Assembly: GCA_034428935.1 (NCBI GenBank)
Contig: DAOUHB010000204.1
Location: 46,744 to 110,743 of the forward strand
Direction: 5' to 3'
From: JAAYZQ01 sp034428935
Lineage (GTDB): Bacteria; Chloroflexota; Anaerolineae; JAAYZQ01
Length of the DNA: 64,000 nt
Shown here: positions 1 to 9,689 of the stretch, piece after piece
Numbering within the stretch: position 1 is the first letter of the stretch
How the letters are laid out: each line of letters starts with the position of its first letter
Notes under the pieces: generated by a model
What the model was told of the DNA's origin: nothing
Seen by the model: only the letters and a program-made list of their open reading frames with translations
Database searches by the model: none
Made by a program: the position numbers and the translations under genes

Positions 1-2128
1 GCTCGTTGGTTGTGGCGTTATAGTTTAAGGTAATGTCCTCCCAGAAGTAGTGCCACCAGTCGTTGGCAAAGCTGGTCTGCTCCGGGAGTACGTCGGTAAA
101 GACCAGATTCTCCAGGATCGTGGTGCCCAGGTTGCGGAACGAGACCTGGCATTGGATGACGTCCGTGTCGTCCCACCAGCAGTCCTTCTCGACTTGCAGG
201 TTCGGGCCCGTGTCCTCGACGATCTGGCTGTGGCAGGAGCGATCGTTTGTCGGTCGCGAGTCGCCGCCGGGGATGCTCACCTCGGCGCAGTTGAACACCG
301 GGCCACCAGGCGTTGCGGTAATGTCGACCACAATCCGCACTTCGATCTGTATCGACTCGCCTGGCAGCAAGGTGCCAAGATCCCAGACGACCTCAGAGGC
401 GCTGATGTTATCGGGTGTCAAGGGCTGGCGAGAGGGGAGCACGACCAGCCAGGAGCTGTCAAAGGTGGTACCCACGGGGATGATGTCGGTGAGGGTTACG
501 TCCGAGGGTACGTTGCCCAGGTTGTTCACGTAGAGGAAGTAGCTCACCTCCCCGCCGGGGACAAAGGTGCCCCAGTTCAGGGTCTTGTTCACACTGATGT
601 CGGCGCGATCCTGGCCGACCCTGGACCAGAGGTAGCTATCGTCGTTGTTGCTCGGATCCGAGTCCTGGGCGGTCGAGATCTCGACCGAGTTGACGAGCTG
701 TGTGTCGGGTGCCAGGGCGGCATCCAGGGCGAGGCGCACGGTGATGCGGTCCCGCCACATCCCCGGGATGCTCTCCACATTCAGAACGAGTGGATCCGGC
801 GGGCCAGCCTGTTCTTCCCACAGGTTATAGAGGCCCTCGGACCACCACTCGACCACGGTCGTGTTGGCCGGGAGGGTCATGGTCATGACGACATTGCCAC
901 TGGCCACTGGTCCGTTGTTGCCATAGTCGATGTACCACAACATGGTCCCGCCCGCGACGGGGTCGACGGGGTTGGGGTTTGTGCCGACAAAGAGGTCAGG
1001 CTGACCGCTGGCCACGGTGACGTTGGCCGTGGCGGTGTTGTTGTCGGGGATCGGGTCGAGGGCGACCGAGATTTCGGCCTGGTTGGTGAGGACGTCGCCG
1101 AGCGCGGCCGTGCTGTCGAGGACCATGTAAAAGATGTTCGATTCTCCGGGGTCCAACGCCGGCGGGTTCCATGTCACCGTATTGCCCATCTGGTTGGCTG
1201 TCAGCCCACTGCTGTCCTCTACGTAGGTGGTGCCTGCGGGCAGGGTGTCGGCCAGGGTGATGTTGTTGGCCACCTGGGCGCCGTCGTTGCGATAGCGCAG
1301 GGCATAGACCACCGGCCCACCGGGCATCGACAGCCCGCTGCCGGGCGCCCACTTTTCCATGCGCAGATCTGGCACCGGATCGATAAAGACGTTGATGACC
1401 CGGTCGAGATCGGGCTCGATGTAGGCGGCAGCTATGTTCTGGCCGGGCGTGAGGTCATCGCCGTCAGCGCCAAAGTCGCACAGGTGCGTGCCTCCGTTGG
1501 GGTTGATCATAAAGTCCAGTTGAACGCCCGTTGCCCAGTTCACGCAGTAGGCGCCGACGGAGCCGCTGAGCCAACTGGCATTGACCGTAATTTCGAGGGT
1601 ATCGGCCGCGACGTCCAGGTCACCGGTGATGGCGCCGATCTGGGTCTCGGCCATGAGGCCTTCGTCCGAGCTGGCATAGACCCAGTCGCCGGGCACGATG
1701 TCGGGCGGGACGGGCTGCCAGGAACCGCCCAGTTGGCTGGAAAAGCCGTTGGGTTGGGTGGGCTGCCAGTGGGTCAGTTGTTGGGTTTCCAGCTCGATGC
1801 TCGCCTTCATATTTCCCATATCGTCGGTGACGGTAAGCCAGATGGTGTGGTCCAGGGGATAAAGGCCCTCAACCCAGTCGTGGCGATAGTTGACGTTCAG
1901 AACAAGTTGGGTAGCCTGGGCGGGCTGGGCTTCCACATCCGACGCATAGTAGGGTATCGGCTCCTGGGCGACGGCTTTTATCGGCGGTGGCTCGTCTGGC
2001 AGAGCGTGGGGGCGTGGTCCGTCATTGGCCAAAACTAACCCCGTACCTCCGAGGAGCAGGATGACCAACGTCAGAGCGGCTACGACGCTGGCCTGGGGGA
2101 GCCATCTTGTTGATGGTTCGCGCAACAT
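1..2128 (-). CDS. Secreted DUF11-repeat surface protein, C-terminus outside window
   Basis: The frame stays open from the ATG at 2128 to the left edge (about 709 codons), so the 3' end is missing. An AGGAG lies 7 nt before the ATG. The N-terminus has a basic stretch and a hydrophobic helix (residues about 13-31) followed by NDGPRPH, a plausible signal peptide. After a lead domain come repeated DUF11-type beta-sandwich units, each with the pattern D-x-LPAGTTYVE, LDPGE, N-A-E-IS and DNNTATA; at least four units are visible. DUF11 modules are typical of large adhesion or stalk-like envelope proteins. It is probably exported and surface located. The open frame on the opposite strand is a shadow of this gene. 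Confidence 0.85.
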   Translation of the reverse strand, partial: MLREPSTRWLPQASVVAALTLVILLLGGTGLVLANDGPRPHALPDEPPPIKAVAQEPIPYYASDVEAQPAQATQLVLNVNYRHDWVEGLYPLDHTIWLTVTDDMGNMKASIELETQQLTHWQPTQPNGFSSQLGGSWQPVPPDIVPGDWVYASSDEGLMAETQIGAITGDLDVAADTLEITVNASWLSGSVGAYCVNWATGVQLDFMINPNGGTHLCDFGADGDDLTPGQNIAAAYIEPDLDRVINVFIDPVPDLRMEKWAPGSGLSMPGGPVVYALRYRNDGAQVANNITLADTLPAGTTYVEDSSGLTANQMGNTVTWNPPALDPGESNIFYMVLDSTAALGDVLTNQAEISVALDPIPDNNTATANVTVASGQPDLFVGTNPNPVDPVAGGTMLWYIDYGNNGPVASGNVVMTMTLPANTTVVEWWSEGLYNLWEEQAGPPDPLVLNVESIPGMWRDRITVRLALDAALAPDTQLVNSVEISTAQDSDPSNNDDSYLWSRVGQDRADISVNKTLNWGTFVPGGEVSYFLYVNNLGNVPSDVTLTDIIPVGTTFDSSWLVVLPSRQPLTPDNISASEVVWDLGTLLPGESIQIEVRIVVDITATPGGPVFNCAEVSIPGGDSRPTNDRSCHSQIVEDTGPNLQVEKDCWWDDTDVIQCQVSFRNLGTTILENLVFTDVLPEQTSFANDWWHYFWEDITLNYNATTNE

Positions 2129-2643
2129 GGTTTGTCTCCTTTCGCTGCTGTACTCGAGTGATCAGGGTGTATTCGGTCGGTGTCCGGCTGATAGCGACTG
2201 ACAGCACCTCCTTTCTTTTGCCAACCTGCCCGGCTATCCGGGCCAAATCGTGAAGGCAGGAAACTGCATCCGTCAGGGCGAAACGTGGCGCTGCCCAACT
2301 GGACAGCGGACAGTGCCCGCGATGCCCACGGACTTGTCTGCAGGCACAATGCGGCTATAGGGACTACAAAGAACGGCAATTGCGCTTGGTGTGCGGTACT
2401 CGGCGCTGACAGAGTGTCAATCAATACCGCAAGCAGATTGGCAGTGTTACGGGTTTGGGGAGTACGTCCTCCGTACTGCACTGCCAACGATTATAAGGGA
2501 AGAAGGATGCTTTGTCAAGTATCCGATTGAGAACCGTCTTCACAACTACTGCCCAAAATCTCCACAGAATCTCCATAAGTTTGTGGTATCCTGGTGGCAC
2601 AGTGGACGACGAGATGTACTGGTAAAAATTTCTGGAGGGAACC
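2129..2643. other. 515-bp divergent intergenic region
   Basis: This gap separates the leftward DUF11 gene from the rightward secreted-protein gene, so promoters for both should be here. No convincing TTGACA/TATAAT pair was found on either strand. The only clear structure is a nested inverted repeat at 2438-2487. No coding potential with a ribosome binding site was seen. Confidence 0.5.
2438..2487. other. Nested inverted repeat
   Basis: The outer arms TTGGCAGTG (2438-2446) and CACTGCCAA (2479-2487) are perfect complements. Between them AGTACG (2461-2466) and CGTACT (2472-2477) form an inner stem. It could fold as an RNA or cruciform structure or hold regulator half-sites upstream of the gene at 2644. 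No T-tract follows, so a terminator is less likely. Confidence 0.5.
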
Positions 2644-3402
2644 ATGAAAAAACTTTGGACCATTGTTGGCCTTGTAGCGTTGGTGGTGCTCCTGGGGTCG
2701 ACGGCGCTGGGAACCATCGCCCTTGCCCAGGACGGGGAAGACGGCACCGTCTGGCCTTTTGACTTCCGGCAGCGGGTGCACGACGCCATTGCTGCGGCGC
2801 TGGGCATCAGTGCCGACGAGTTCGACGCCGCCGCGGACGCGGCCCGCCAGCAGGTGCTGGACGAAGCGGTCAGCGAAGGTGTGCTGACCGAAGAGCAGGC
2901 CGAGCGCATGAGCGAGCGGCAGGCCCAGGGCGTGGGCCCAGGCGGCATGAGTGCCTTCGGACGTGGCAGGGGTATGATGGGCCGCCAGGGTGGATTTGGC
3001 GGCATGATGGCCGGGACGCAGAGCTCGCTGCTCAGCGTCGCAGCCGAAGAGTTGGGCATGACCCTGGATGAGCTGACAGCCGAGCTGCAAGACGGCAAGA
3101 CCATTGCCGACGTGGCGGCGGAAAAGGGCGTGGAGCCGCAGGCCATCGCCGATGCCTTTCTGGCTCAGCGGGCCGAGTGGCTGGCCGGGGCGGTGGCCGA
3201 TGGGCGCATCACCCAGCAGCAGGCCGACTGGATGCTGGAGAACATGCAGGAGCAGGTGCTGGAGCATCTCGACAGCCCCTTCGCCGGCACCGCCGGGCCT
3301 GGCGGCTGCTGGGGCGACCGCCAGGGCGGTTCCTGGCGACGTGGCGGGGGTATGATGGGCCCGGGCGGCTTCCAGGGATTCCCCGGCACGGACGAGTCCT
3401 AG
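2644..3402 (+). CDS. Secreted Gly/Met-rich protein with two helical repeats (DUF2680-like)
   Basis: 252 aa with a signal peptide (KK, then a hydrophobic core, cleavage near ALAQD at 26-29). Two similar helical segments follow, each of the form LG(I/M)xxDE(F/L)...A, with a later segment TIADVAAEKGV, a pattern found in small exported proteins of the YckD/DUF2680 type. Low-complexity stretches rich in GMM and GG (near residues 108-120 and 236-245) separate them. The start has a good GGAGGG 4 nt upstream. It precedes a two-component system on the same strand, a common arrangement for an exported partner or target of the kinase. Function unknown; metal binding through Met clusters is only a guess. 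Confidence 0.75.
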   Translation: MKKLWTIVGLVALVVLLGSTALGTIALAQDGEDGTVWPFDFRQRVHDAIAAALGISADEFDAAADAARQQVLDEAVSEGVLTEEQAERMSERQAQGVGPGGMSAFGRGRGMMGRQGGFGGMMAGTQSSLLSVAAEELGMTLDELTAELQDGKTIADVAAEKGVEPQAIADAFLAQRAEWLAGAVADGRITQQQADWMLENMQEQVLEHLDSPFAGTAGPGGCWGDRQGGSWRRGGGMMGPGGFQGFPGTDES

Positions 3403-3590
3403 CCCGTCGAAGGGCATGGCCCCTGGAACAGGGGCAAGCTGGGGCCGGCTGGTTCTCAGCAGCAACGGATAGAGAAGAATTTCGGGGCACGGTCGATCCA
3501 CGCGACCGTGCCTCGTTCTTTGTGATCGGCGGCGGGCCCATGAGACCTGCGATCCCGATGCAATCGCCTCGCATTTGGTGCCCTCGGCTA

Positions 3591-3620
3591 CTGGCACCGT
3601 TGGACAATTTGGGGTATAAT
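3591..3620 (+). promoter_or_regulatory. Sigma70-type promoter of the two-component operon
   Basis: CTGGCA (3591-3596) is separated by 18 nt from a perfect TATAAT (3615-3620). Transcription would begin near 3627, leaving a leader of about 59 nt before the TTG start at 3686. Confidence 0.65.
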
Positions 3621-3685
3621 AGGCCGCGTGTTGCACGGCGCCGGGGGCGATCCAATCCCTGTGCCGCTAGAAAGCAGGAAAACCG

Positions 3686-4387
3686 TTGGTCCAGAGAATC
3701 CTGGTGGTGGATGACGACAAGCAGATCGTTCGCCTGTTGCGCACGTACCTGGAACAAAGTGGCTACCAGGCATTTGTGGCCTATGATGGTGAATCTGCGC
3801 TCCACATCATCCGCCGGGAACGGCCCGACCTGGTCCTCCTGGATCTCATGCTGCCCAACCGCGATGGCTGGGAGGTGACGCGCGTTGTGCGCGGAGACGA
3901 CTCCTTGCAGGGCCTGCCCCTCATCATGCTCACTGCCCGTGCCGACGATCAGGATAAAATCGTGGGCCTCGAGCTGGGCGCCGACGACTATGTAACCAAG
4001 CCTTTTAACCCACGAGAAGTGGTGGCTCGCGTCCGTGCCGTGCTGCGCCGGGCGCAGGGCGAACCACAGCCGCCCAGGATGCTCCAGGTCGGACCATTGT
4101 CCATGGACCTCGATCAGCACCAGGTCCAGGTGCAGGGCCGGCCCGTGCATCTGACGCGCACGGAATTCAAGCTCCTCCAGGTCCTGGCCGAGAATCCGGG
4201 CCGCACCTTTACCCGGCTGGAGCTCATCGAAAAGGCCCTGGGCTACGGCTACGAGGGATTGGAGCGCTCGGTCGACAGCCACGTCAAGAACCTGCGGCGC
4301 AAGCTGGACGACGCCAACTCCGGGAACGCCCTCATAGAAACGGTCTTTGGTGTTGGGTACCGGCTGCCCGCGGAGGAAGAGGCGTGA
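3686..4387 (+). CDS. OmpR/PhoB-family response regulator
   Basis: 233 aa. The receiver domain (1-115) has the acidic pocket VVDDD at 7-11, the phospho-acceptor Asp53 in LLDLMLP, Thr83 and Lys105 in TKPF. The C-terminal winged helix (about 130-230) ends in the typical VETVFGVGYRL. The start is a TTG preceded by AGGAAA; no in-frame ATG lies nearby and the receiver fold begins at once. It overlaps the next gene by 4 nt (GTGA), so regulator and kinase are translationally coupled. It likely activates or represses its own operon and perhaps the secreted protein upstream. Confidence 0.95.
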   Translation: MVQRILVVDDDKQIVRLLRTYLEQSGYQAFVAYDGESALHIIRRERPDLVLLDLMLPNRDGWEVTRVVRGDDSLQGLPLIMLTARADDQDKIVGLELGADDYVTKPFNPREVVARVRAVLRRAQGEPQPPRMLQVGPLSMDLDQHQVQVQGRPVHLTRTEFKLLQVLAENPGRTFTRLELIEKALGYGYEGLERSVDSHVKNLRRKLDDANSGNALIETVFGVGYRLPAEEEA

Positions 4388-5835
4388 GTCGTCTGTGGGT
4401 GCGCCTGACCCTTGCCTTTGCCCTGGTGGTGCTGGTCGCCGTGGGCGTCGTCGCGCTGCTGGGCTCGTTTTCGGCAACGGCGGCGCTGCGATATTATGTG
4501 GCCTACAGTGCCATGATGCCCCATCAGAACCTCGTCGATGCCCTGTCCACCTACTACGAGCAACAGGGCAGTTGGGAGGGCGCCGGTCGGGTGCTGGAGC
4601 AGGTGGCCAGGACCCAGGGGCCGATGATGATGGGCATGCGGCGGGGCATGGGTGGGCCCATGTCCCGCGACGTGCTCCTGCAGTTCGTCCTGGCCGATGA
4701 CGAGGGCCGCGTGGTCTATGACGGCGTTGAGGAGAACCCCGGGCGGCTCCTGAGCAGCGACGAGCGGGCGGCGGCCGAAACGATCGAGGCCGGGGGCGAG
4801 GTGGCCGGCCTCCTGGTAGTCTCGCTGCCGCCTCGCTCCGCGCTGTTGGGCCCGTTGGAAGAGGCGCTGGTCGCGCGCATGCGCCGCTGGCTGGCGATTG
4901 GCGGCCTCGCCGCCGGCGGGCTGGCCCTGCTCCTGGGGCTGGCCCTGAGCCGGAGCCTGACCGCGCCCCTGCAGCGCCTGGCGGCCGCGGCCCGGGGCAT
5001 CGCTCAGCGTGACTTTAGCCGGCGAGTCCAGCCGGAGGGGAGCGCCGAGCTGGTGGACGTGGCCCTGGCCTTTAACGAGATGGCCGTGGCGCTGGACGAG
5101 TCGGAGCAACAGCGCAAGAACATGGTGGCCGACGTGGCCCACGAGCTGCGCACGCCGCTGGCCGTGTTGCAGGGGAACCTGCAGGCCCTCCTCGACGACC
5201 TCTATCCCATGGACAAGGCCGAATTGTCGCGCCTCTACGACGAGACACGCCTCTTGAGTCGCCTGGTCGACGACCTCCGTGACCTGGCCCTGGCCGATGC
5301 CGGGCAGCTCGGCCTCAACGTGCAGGCAGTGGACGCGACGGCCCTGGCAGCCGACGTGGGAGAGAGCCTGGGCCTGGCCGCCGAGGCGCGGGATGTGGAA
5401 CTGGGGCTGGATCTGGAGGAGGGCCTGCCTCCTGTTCAGGCGGATCCGGATCGGCTGGGCCAGGTGTTGCGCAACCTGGTGACCAATGCCCTGCGACACA
5501 CACCGCCGGGCGGCACCGTCACGTTGAGCGTCCGGCGTGACGGTGGGTTCCTCAGGTTCGTTGTGGCCGACACCGGCGAAGGGATCGAGCCTGTCGAACT
5601 GGCCAACGTCTTCGATCGCTTCTGGCGGGCTGACCGCTCGCGCAGCCGCGACGGCGGGGCCAACGGCGCAAACGAGCGGGTAGGGAGCGGGTTGGGCCTG
5701 GCCATCGCGCAGAGCCTGGTGCGGGCCCATGGCGGACAGATCTGGGCCGAGAGTGACCGTGGCGTGGGCAGCAGGTTTGCCTTGACGATCCCCGTGGCAC
5801 AGCAGCCACCAGCCGCCGAGCAGCGGCAATCGTAA
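4384..5835 (+). CDS. Membrane sensor histidine kinase, partner of the upstream regulator
   Basis: 483 aa. TM1 spans about 7-28 and TM2 about 169-187, enclosing an extracytoplasmic domain of about 140 residues with a Met-rich stretch at 81-93 (MMMGM, GMGG). A HAMP domain follows (about 188-240), then HisKA with His253 in VAHELRTPL, N-box Asn368, G1 DTGEG at 396-400 and G2 GSGLGLA at 434-440. All catalytic motifs are intact. The GTG start overlaps the regulator stop. The Met cluster resembles those in the exported protein at 2644 and hints at a shared ligand such as a soft metal; that is inference. Confidence 0.95.
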   Translation: MSRLWVRLTLAFALVVLVAVGVVALLGSFSATAALRYYVAYSAMMPHQNLVDALSTYYEQQGSWEGAGRVLEQVARTQGPMMMGMRRGMGGPMSRDVLLQFVLADDEGRVVYDGVEENPGRLLSSDERAAAETIEAGGEVAGLLVVSLPPRSALLGPLEEALVARMRRWLAIGGLAAGGLALLLGLALSRSLTAPLQRLAAAARGIAQRDFSRRVQPEGSAELVDVALAFNEMAVALDESEQQRKNMVADVAHELRTPLAVLQGNLQALLDDLYPMDKAELSRLYDETRLLSRLVDDLRDLALADAGQLGLNVQAVDATALAADVGESLGLAAEARDVELGLDLEEGLPPVQADPDRLGQVLRNLVTNALRHTPPGGTVTLSVRRDGGFLRFVVADTGEGIEPVELANVFDRFWRADRSRSRDGGANGANERVGSGLGLAIAQSLVRAHGGQIWAESDRGVGSRFALTIPVAQQPPAAEQRQS

Positions 5836-5850
5836 CCTTAGGGAGATGGT

Positions 5851-8238
5851 TTGAATAACAACTGGGAAGCACGTCTGAGAAAAGCCGGAGTAAGCCACTT
5901 GCCCTCGAGTGCGGAGCGCCTGCGCCTGGTCGCGGAATTCACCTACGACTGGGAATACTGGCTCGCTCCCGACGGCAGTTATCTCTACTTGTCGCCTTCC
6001 TGTGAGCGGGTCACCGGCTACTCTCGCGCCGAATTCTTTCGCGATCCCGATCTGTTCCTGCGCATCCTGCACCCGGAGGATCGTCCTCGCATGGAGGAGC
6101 ATCTCCAGGAGCAGCCGCGGGGGCACGACCAGCGGGAGCTCGACTTGCGCATTATTACGCGCACCGGCGAAGTGCGATGGATCGGCCACGTCTGCCAGCC
6201 CGTATACGCCTCGGACGGCACCTGGCTCGGCTGGCGCGGAACCAACCGCGACATCACCAACCGCCTGCAGGCGCAGCAGGAACTGCGGCGCGAGCGCGAT
6301 TTCGCGTCGGCCATTCTCAGCACGGCGGGCGCCCTCATCGTGGTCCTCGACTCCGAAGGAAGGATCGTCCGGTTTAACCAGACGTGCGAGCAGATCACCG
6401 GCTACACCGTGGACGAAGTGCGGGATCAGCGCGTGTGGGACGTCTTATTGCTGGAGGAAGACAAGGAGCCGGTAAAGGCCGTTTTTGCGGATCTGGCCCG
6501 GGGCTATTTCCCCAACCGCTTTGAGAACGTGTGGGTTGCCAGGGATGGGAGCCGTCATCTCATTGCCTGGTCCAACACGGCGCTTCTGAACCAGCAAGGA
6601 GACCTCGAGCACGTTATCGCCATTGGCATCGACGTGACAGAGCAGCGGCAGGCGGAGGAGGAGCGGGAGCAGTTGCTGGCCCGGTTCGAGCACGAGCGCG
6701 AGGTCGTTGCCGGACTTGCGGCTCGCCTGGCCCTGGAATGGGACACGCTCCAGACCATCATGGAGCATACCCATGCCAACCTGGCATATCTCGATCCCCA
6801 GTTCAACTTCCTGGCCGTCAATTCGGCCTACTGCCAGCAGTCGGGCCATAGCCGCGAAGAGCTCCTGGGCCGCAACCATTTCGAGCTCTTTCCCGACGCC
6901 GAGAACCAGGCGATCTTTCAACGGGTGCGCGATACCGGCAAAGAGGTCAGCTTTCGAGCCAAGCCCTTCCACTACATGGACCAGCCGGAGCGCGGTGTGA
7001 CCTATTGGGACTGGACACTGGTCCCGGTCAAGGACGCGGATGGTCAGGTCCAGGGCCTGGTCTTTTCGCTGCTGGACGTGACGGAGCAGATACAGCAGGC
7101 CGGCGAGCGCGAGCGCCTGCTGCAGGAAAACCGCGCTCAACGCGAATTCCTGGAGCACCTGCTCCAGTCGGCACCGGTCGGGGTTGCCGTGGTCAAGGGC
7201 GAGGATCACCGCTTCGAGCTGGTAAACGCAACCTACCAATCGATCCCCGGCATGCGGGATATGCCCGGGGCCGGCCGTGCCATCGCCGAGGTTTTTGACG
7301 ACGACACTGCCCGCAAGACGGAACAGCACGTCGAACAGGCATTCCAGCGCAACGAAACGATCAGCGTGCGCGAGGGACGGAACTCGACTGAACCGCACCG
7401 GCCGCACAAGTTCTGGGACGTCGATTACGTGCCTATGCACGACGACGCTGGCGAGGTGGAAAGGGTCTTGATCCTGGCCCACGACGTCACCGAGCAGGTC
7501 CGGGCGGAAACCGCCCTGCGGCGGCAGAACGAGGAGCTGCAGGCACTGACGCAGGAGCTGGACGCCTTTGCACATACCGTCGCCCACGATCTGAAGCAGC
7601 CGCTGGCCATCCTTACGGGCTATGCCGATCTGCTCTACGAGGAAGAAGCCCCATCGGCGAGCGAATACTCGGTCAAGTTGATGGAGACGCTGCAGACGAC
7701 CGCTGCCAAGATGACCGAGATCGTGGAGTCGCTCCTCCTCCTGGCCGAGGCGCGGCAAGGAGAGGTGGTCATGGAGCCCCTGGACATGGGCCGTGTCTTG
7801 GAAAGCGTCTGCCAGCGCCTGGCCCCCATGATCGAAGAGCACGGCGCCGAGATGGTGCTGCCCGACAGTTGGCCCACCGTCCTGGGCTACGGTCCGTGGG
7901 TCGAAAGCGCCTGGGTGAACTATGTCAGCAATGCCATCCGCTACGGTGGTAGCCCGCCCCGCCTGGAGCTGGGGGCGTGCTACGAGCCGGACGGCACGGT
8001 GTGCTTCTGGATCGACGACAACGGTCCAGGGCTAACGCCCGAGGAGCAGGCGGTGCTCTTTGCCTCCCGGCTGCCCGCGAAAGAAGATCGTGGAAAGGGC
8101 AGCCACGGCCTGGGTCTGACCATCGTGCGCCGCGTCGTGCAAAAGCTGGGCGGCAAAGTGGGCGTCAAGAGCGCGCCCAACCAGGGCAGCCGGTTCTGGT
8201 TCACCCTGCGCTCCGCCGACCTCGGCCAGGACAGGTAG
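5851..8238 (+). CDS. Soluble multi-PAS hybrid-type sensor histidine kinase
   Basis: 795 aa, no membrane segments. Four PAS/PAC units can be seen at about 25-135, 150-270, 295-420 and 435-550; three PAC ends carry the DVTEQ signature. The HisKA region has His579 in VAHDLKQPL, followed by an HATPase with SNAIRYGG, DDNGPGL and GSHGLGLT. The TTG start (5851) has AGGGAG upstream; it lies 15 nt after the preceding kinase gene and so belongs to the same operon. No receiver domain is attached; its partner regulator may be the one at 3686 or elsewhere. Several PAS units suggest sensing of redox, light or small molecules in the cytoplasm. Confidence 0.92.
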   Translation: MNNNWEARLRKAGVSHLPSSAERLRLVAEFTYDWEYWLAPDGSYLYLSPSCERVTGYSRAEFFRDPDLFLRILHPEDRPRMEEHLQEQPRGHDQRELDLRIITRTGEVRWIGHVCQPVYASDGTWLGWRGTNRDITNRLQAQQELRRERDFASAILSTAGALIVVLDSEGRIVRFNQTCEQITGYTVDEVRDQRVWDVLLLEEDKEPVKAVFADLARGYFPNRFENVWVARDGSRHLIAWSNTALLNQQGDLEHVIAIGIDVTEQRQAEEEREQLLARFEHEREVVAGLAARLALEWDTLQTIMEHTHANLAYLDPQFNFLAVNSAYCQQSGHSREELLGRNHFELFPDAENQAIFQRVRDTGKEVSFRAKPFHYMDQPERGVTYWDWTLVPVKDADGQVQGLVFSLLDVTEQIQQAGERERLLQENRAQREFLEHLLQSAPVGVAVVKGEDHRFELVNATYQSIPGMRDMPGAGRAIAEVFDDDTARKTEQHVEQAFQRNETISVREGRNSTEPHRPHKFWDVDYVPMHDDAGEVERVLILAHDVTEQVRAETALRRQNEELQALTQELDAFAHTVAHDLKQPLAILTGYADLLYEEEAPSASEYSVKLMETLQTTAAKMTEIVESLLLLAEARQGEVVMEPLDMGRVLESVCQRLAPMIEEHGAEMVLPDSWPTVLGYGPWVESAWVNYVSNAIRYGGSPPRLELGACYEPDGTVCFWIDDNGPGLTPEEQAVLFASRLPAKEDRGKGSHGLGLTIVRRVVQKLGGKVGVKSAPNQGSRFWFTLRSADLGQDR

Positions 8239-8265
8239 TTGGGGAGACGCGGCCAGGCGAAGGCT

Positions 8266-9540
8266 TCAGTCTGGCCGCATCTCCACGTCTGCCTCTGCAC
8301 CGCGGGCAGCCTTGTTTGGCGAGGCGGGCAGCCGGAATTTGCGCCACATGACCGGCAGCATGACCACCATGGCCACCAGGGGAATGTAGAAGGGAAAGAT
8401 GGGGCTGACGCTTTCCCAGAGGCGGGCGCCGAGCCAGGGCGCCGGCAGGGAGATGAGGCCCAGGCTTGTGGAAAGCAGGCCGAAGGCGGTGCCGCGCAGG
8501 CGGTCGGGCACGGCCTTGGAGATGAGCGAACTGTAGGCCGGGTCGATAAAGGCCCAACCGATGCCGGTGACGATCCGCGAGGCGATAAAGTGCCAGAAGG
8601 TGGTGCCGACGAGAAAGATGCTCCAGCCGGCGGCGATGAGGGCAAAGCCGCCGACGATGCCCACGCGCTCGCCCTTCTTGTCCGAGAGCCAGCCCGCGGG
8701 GCTCATGAGGGCCATGGCCACCAGGGCCGAGATCGACTGCAGGCTGCCGATCTGCATCAGACTCAGGCCCATCTCGTTCTCCAGGTAGACCGGCATGAGC
8801 TGGTCCGTCAGGCCAAAGGCCACGTCGCGCACACCATCCGAGATAAAGATCCAGGTGATCAGGCCGCCGGCAGCGATCAGCCCAAAGACCGACACCAGGC
8901 TCTGGCGCAGGCCCGACAGCCTTGGCCGTTCTGGCTGCCCGGCTTCGCTTCGGCTCTTGCGGCTCGCGACCCGGGCCATGATCACCCGGATGACTGCCGC
9001 GACCCCGTAGAGGGCAAAAGCGACGATGAACACCGCGCGAAAGGAGAGTCCCTGGGCAATCATCCCGCCCAACATCGGCCCGACGATGTTGACGACCATG
9101 TACATGGTACTGGTGGCGCCATAGACCCGGCCGCGGGTCTCTTCCGTCGATTCCTGGGCGACAAAGGCCTGGAAGCTGGGCGAGACAAAGGCCACAGCCA
9201 TGGCCGTCAGCACCGAGGCCGGGAGGAGCCACTGCCAGGATGGGGCAAAAATGTAGAACAGGTAGGCGCCGGCCCCCGCGACGCTGCCGATGGCAATGGC
9301 CTGCAGCCTGCCCGCCGCGTCCGACAGCCAGCCGCCCAGGATCTGGAGAAAGAGCGGGGCAATGGAGGCGATGGTAAAGAATAGCCCAATCTGCCGCACA
9401 CTGGCCCCCAGCTCCTGCACGTAGAGCGATTGCAGTGGAAAGATCATCTGGGCTGCAATGTTGGCCAGGATCATGGTGCCCATGAACCAGAGCAACATCG
9501 GGCTCAAGAGCCGGGCCTTGCGCGCTGGTGTGACGCTCAC
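8266..9540 (-). CDS. Major facilitator superfamily transporter
   Basis: 424 aa, about 12 hydrophobic helices in two halves. The loop 2-3 signature is GGWLSDAAGR, and a second copy GWLSDKKGERVG occurs in the C-terminal half, as in drug/H+ antiporter type MFS proteins. The annotated GTG start has AAGGA directly abutting it, which is too close, so initiation at the ATG of Met15 cannot be excluded. It converges with the PAS kinase and is divergent from the gene at 9690. Substrate unknown. Confidence 0.88.
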   Translation of the reverse strand: MSVTPARKARLLSPMLLWFMGTMILANIAAQMIFPLQSLYVQELGASVRQIGLFFTIASIAPLFLQILGGWLSDAAGRLQAIAIGSVAGAGAYLFYIFAPSWQWLLPASVLTAMAVAFVSPSFQAFVAQESTEETRGRVYGATSTMYMVVNIVGPMLGGMIAQGLSFRAVFIVAFALYGVAAVIRVIMARVASRKSRSEAGQPERPRLSGLRQSLVSVFGLIAAGGLITWIFISDGVRDVAFGLTDQLMPVYLENEMGLSLMQIGSLQSISALVAMALMSPAGWLSDKKGERVGIVGGFALIAAGWSIFLVGTTFWHFIASRIVTGIGWAFIDPAYSSLISKAVPDRLRGTAFGLLSTSLGLISLPAPWLGARLWESVSPIFPFYIPLVAMVVMLPVMWRKFRLPASPNKAARGAEADVEMRPD

Positions 9541-9620
9541 TCCTTATCCCCTTTGTCGAGACTGGATGGTGGGCCAGTGGCTGCCCCGCTGTGTGGCAGG
9601 CGGCTTGCCTCCCACCTGGT

Positions 9621-9649
9621 TTGGGCATCGCTGTGTCCTATAGTATAAT
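9621..9649 (+). promoter_or_regulatory. Promoter of the ThDP enzyme/LCP operon
   Basis: TTGGGC (9621-9626), spacer 17, perfect TATAAT (9644-9649). Predicted start near 9656, about 34 nt before the ATG at 9690. Confidence 0.75.
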
Positions 9650-9689
9650 GCGCTTAGACGGATAGACGTTCGCATCAGGGACAAGATCG

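Noticed and set aside
50..2038. 662-codon open frame on the plus strand
   Set aside because: It lies opposite the DUF11-repeat gene, has no ribosome site and its translation has no recognisable domain; antisense frames stay open because of the high GC and codon bias.
2022..2246. 74-codon frame upstream of the DUF11 start
   Set aside because: It overlaps the real start in another frame and has no domain; the AGGAG fits the DUF11 ATG.
4249..6189. 646-codon minus-strand frame across both kinase genes
   Set aside because: It runs antisense to three motif-complete genes and has no domain or ribosome site.
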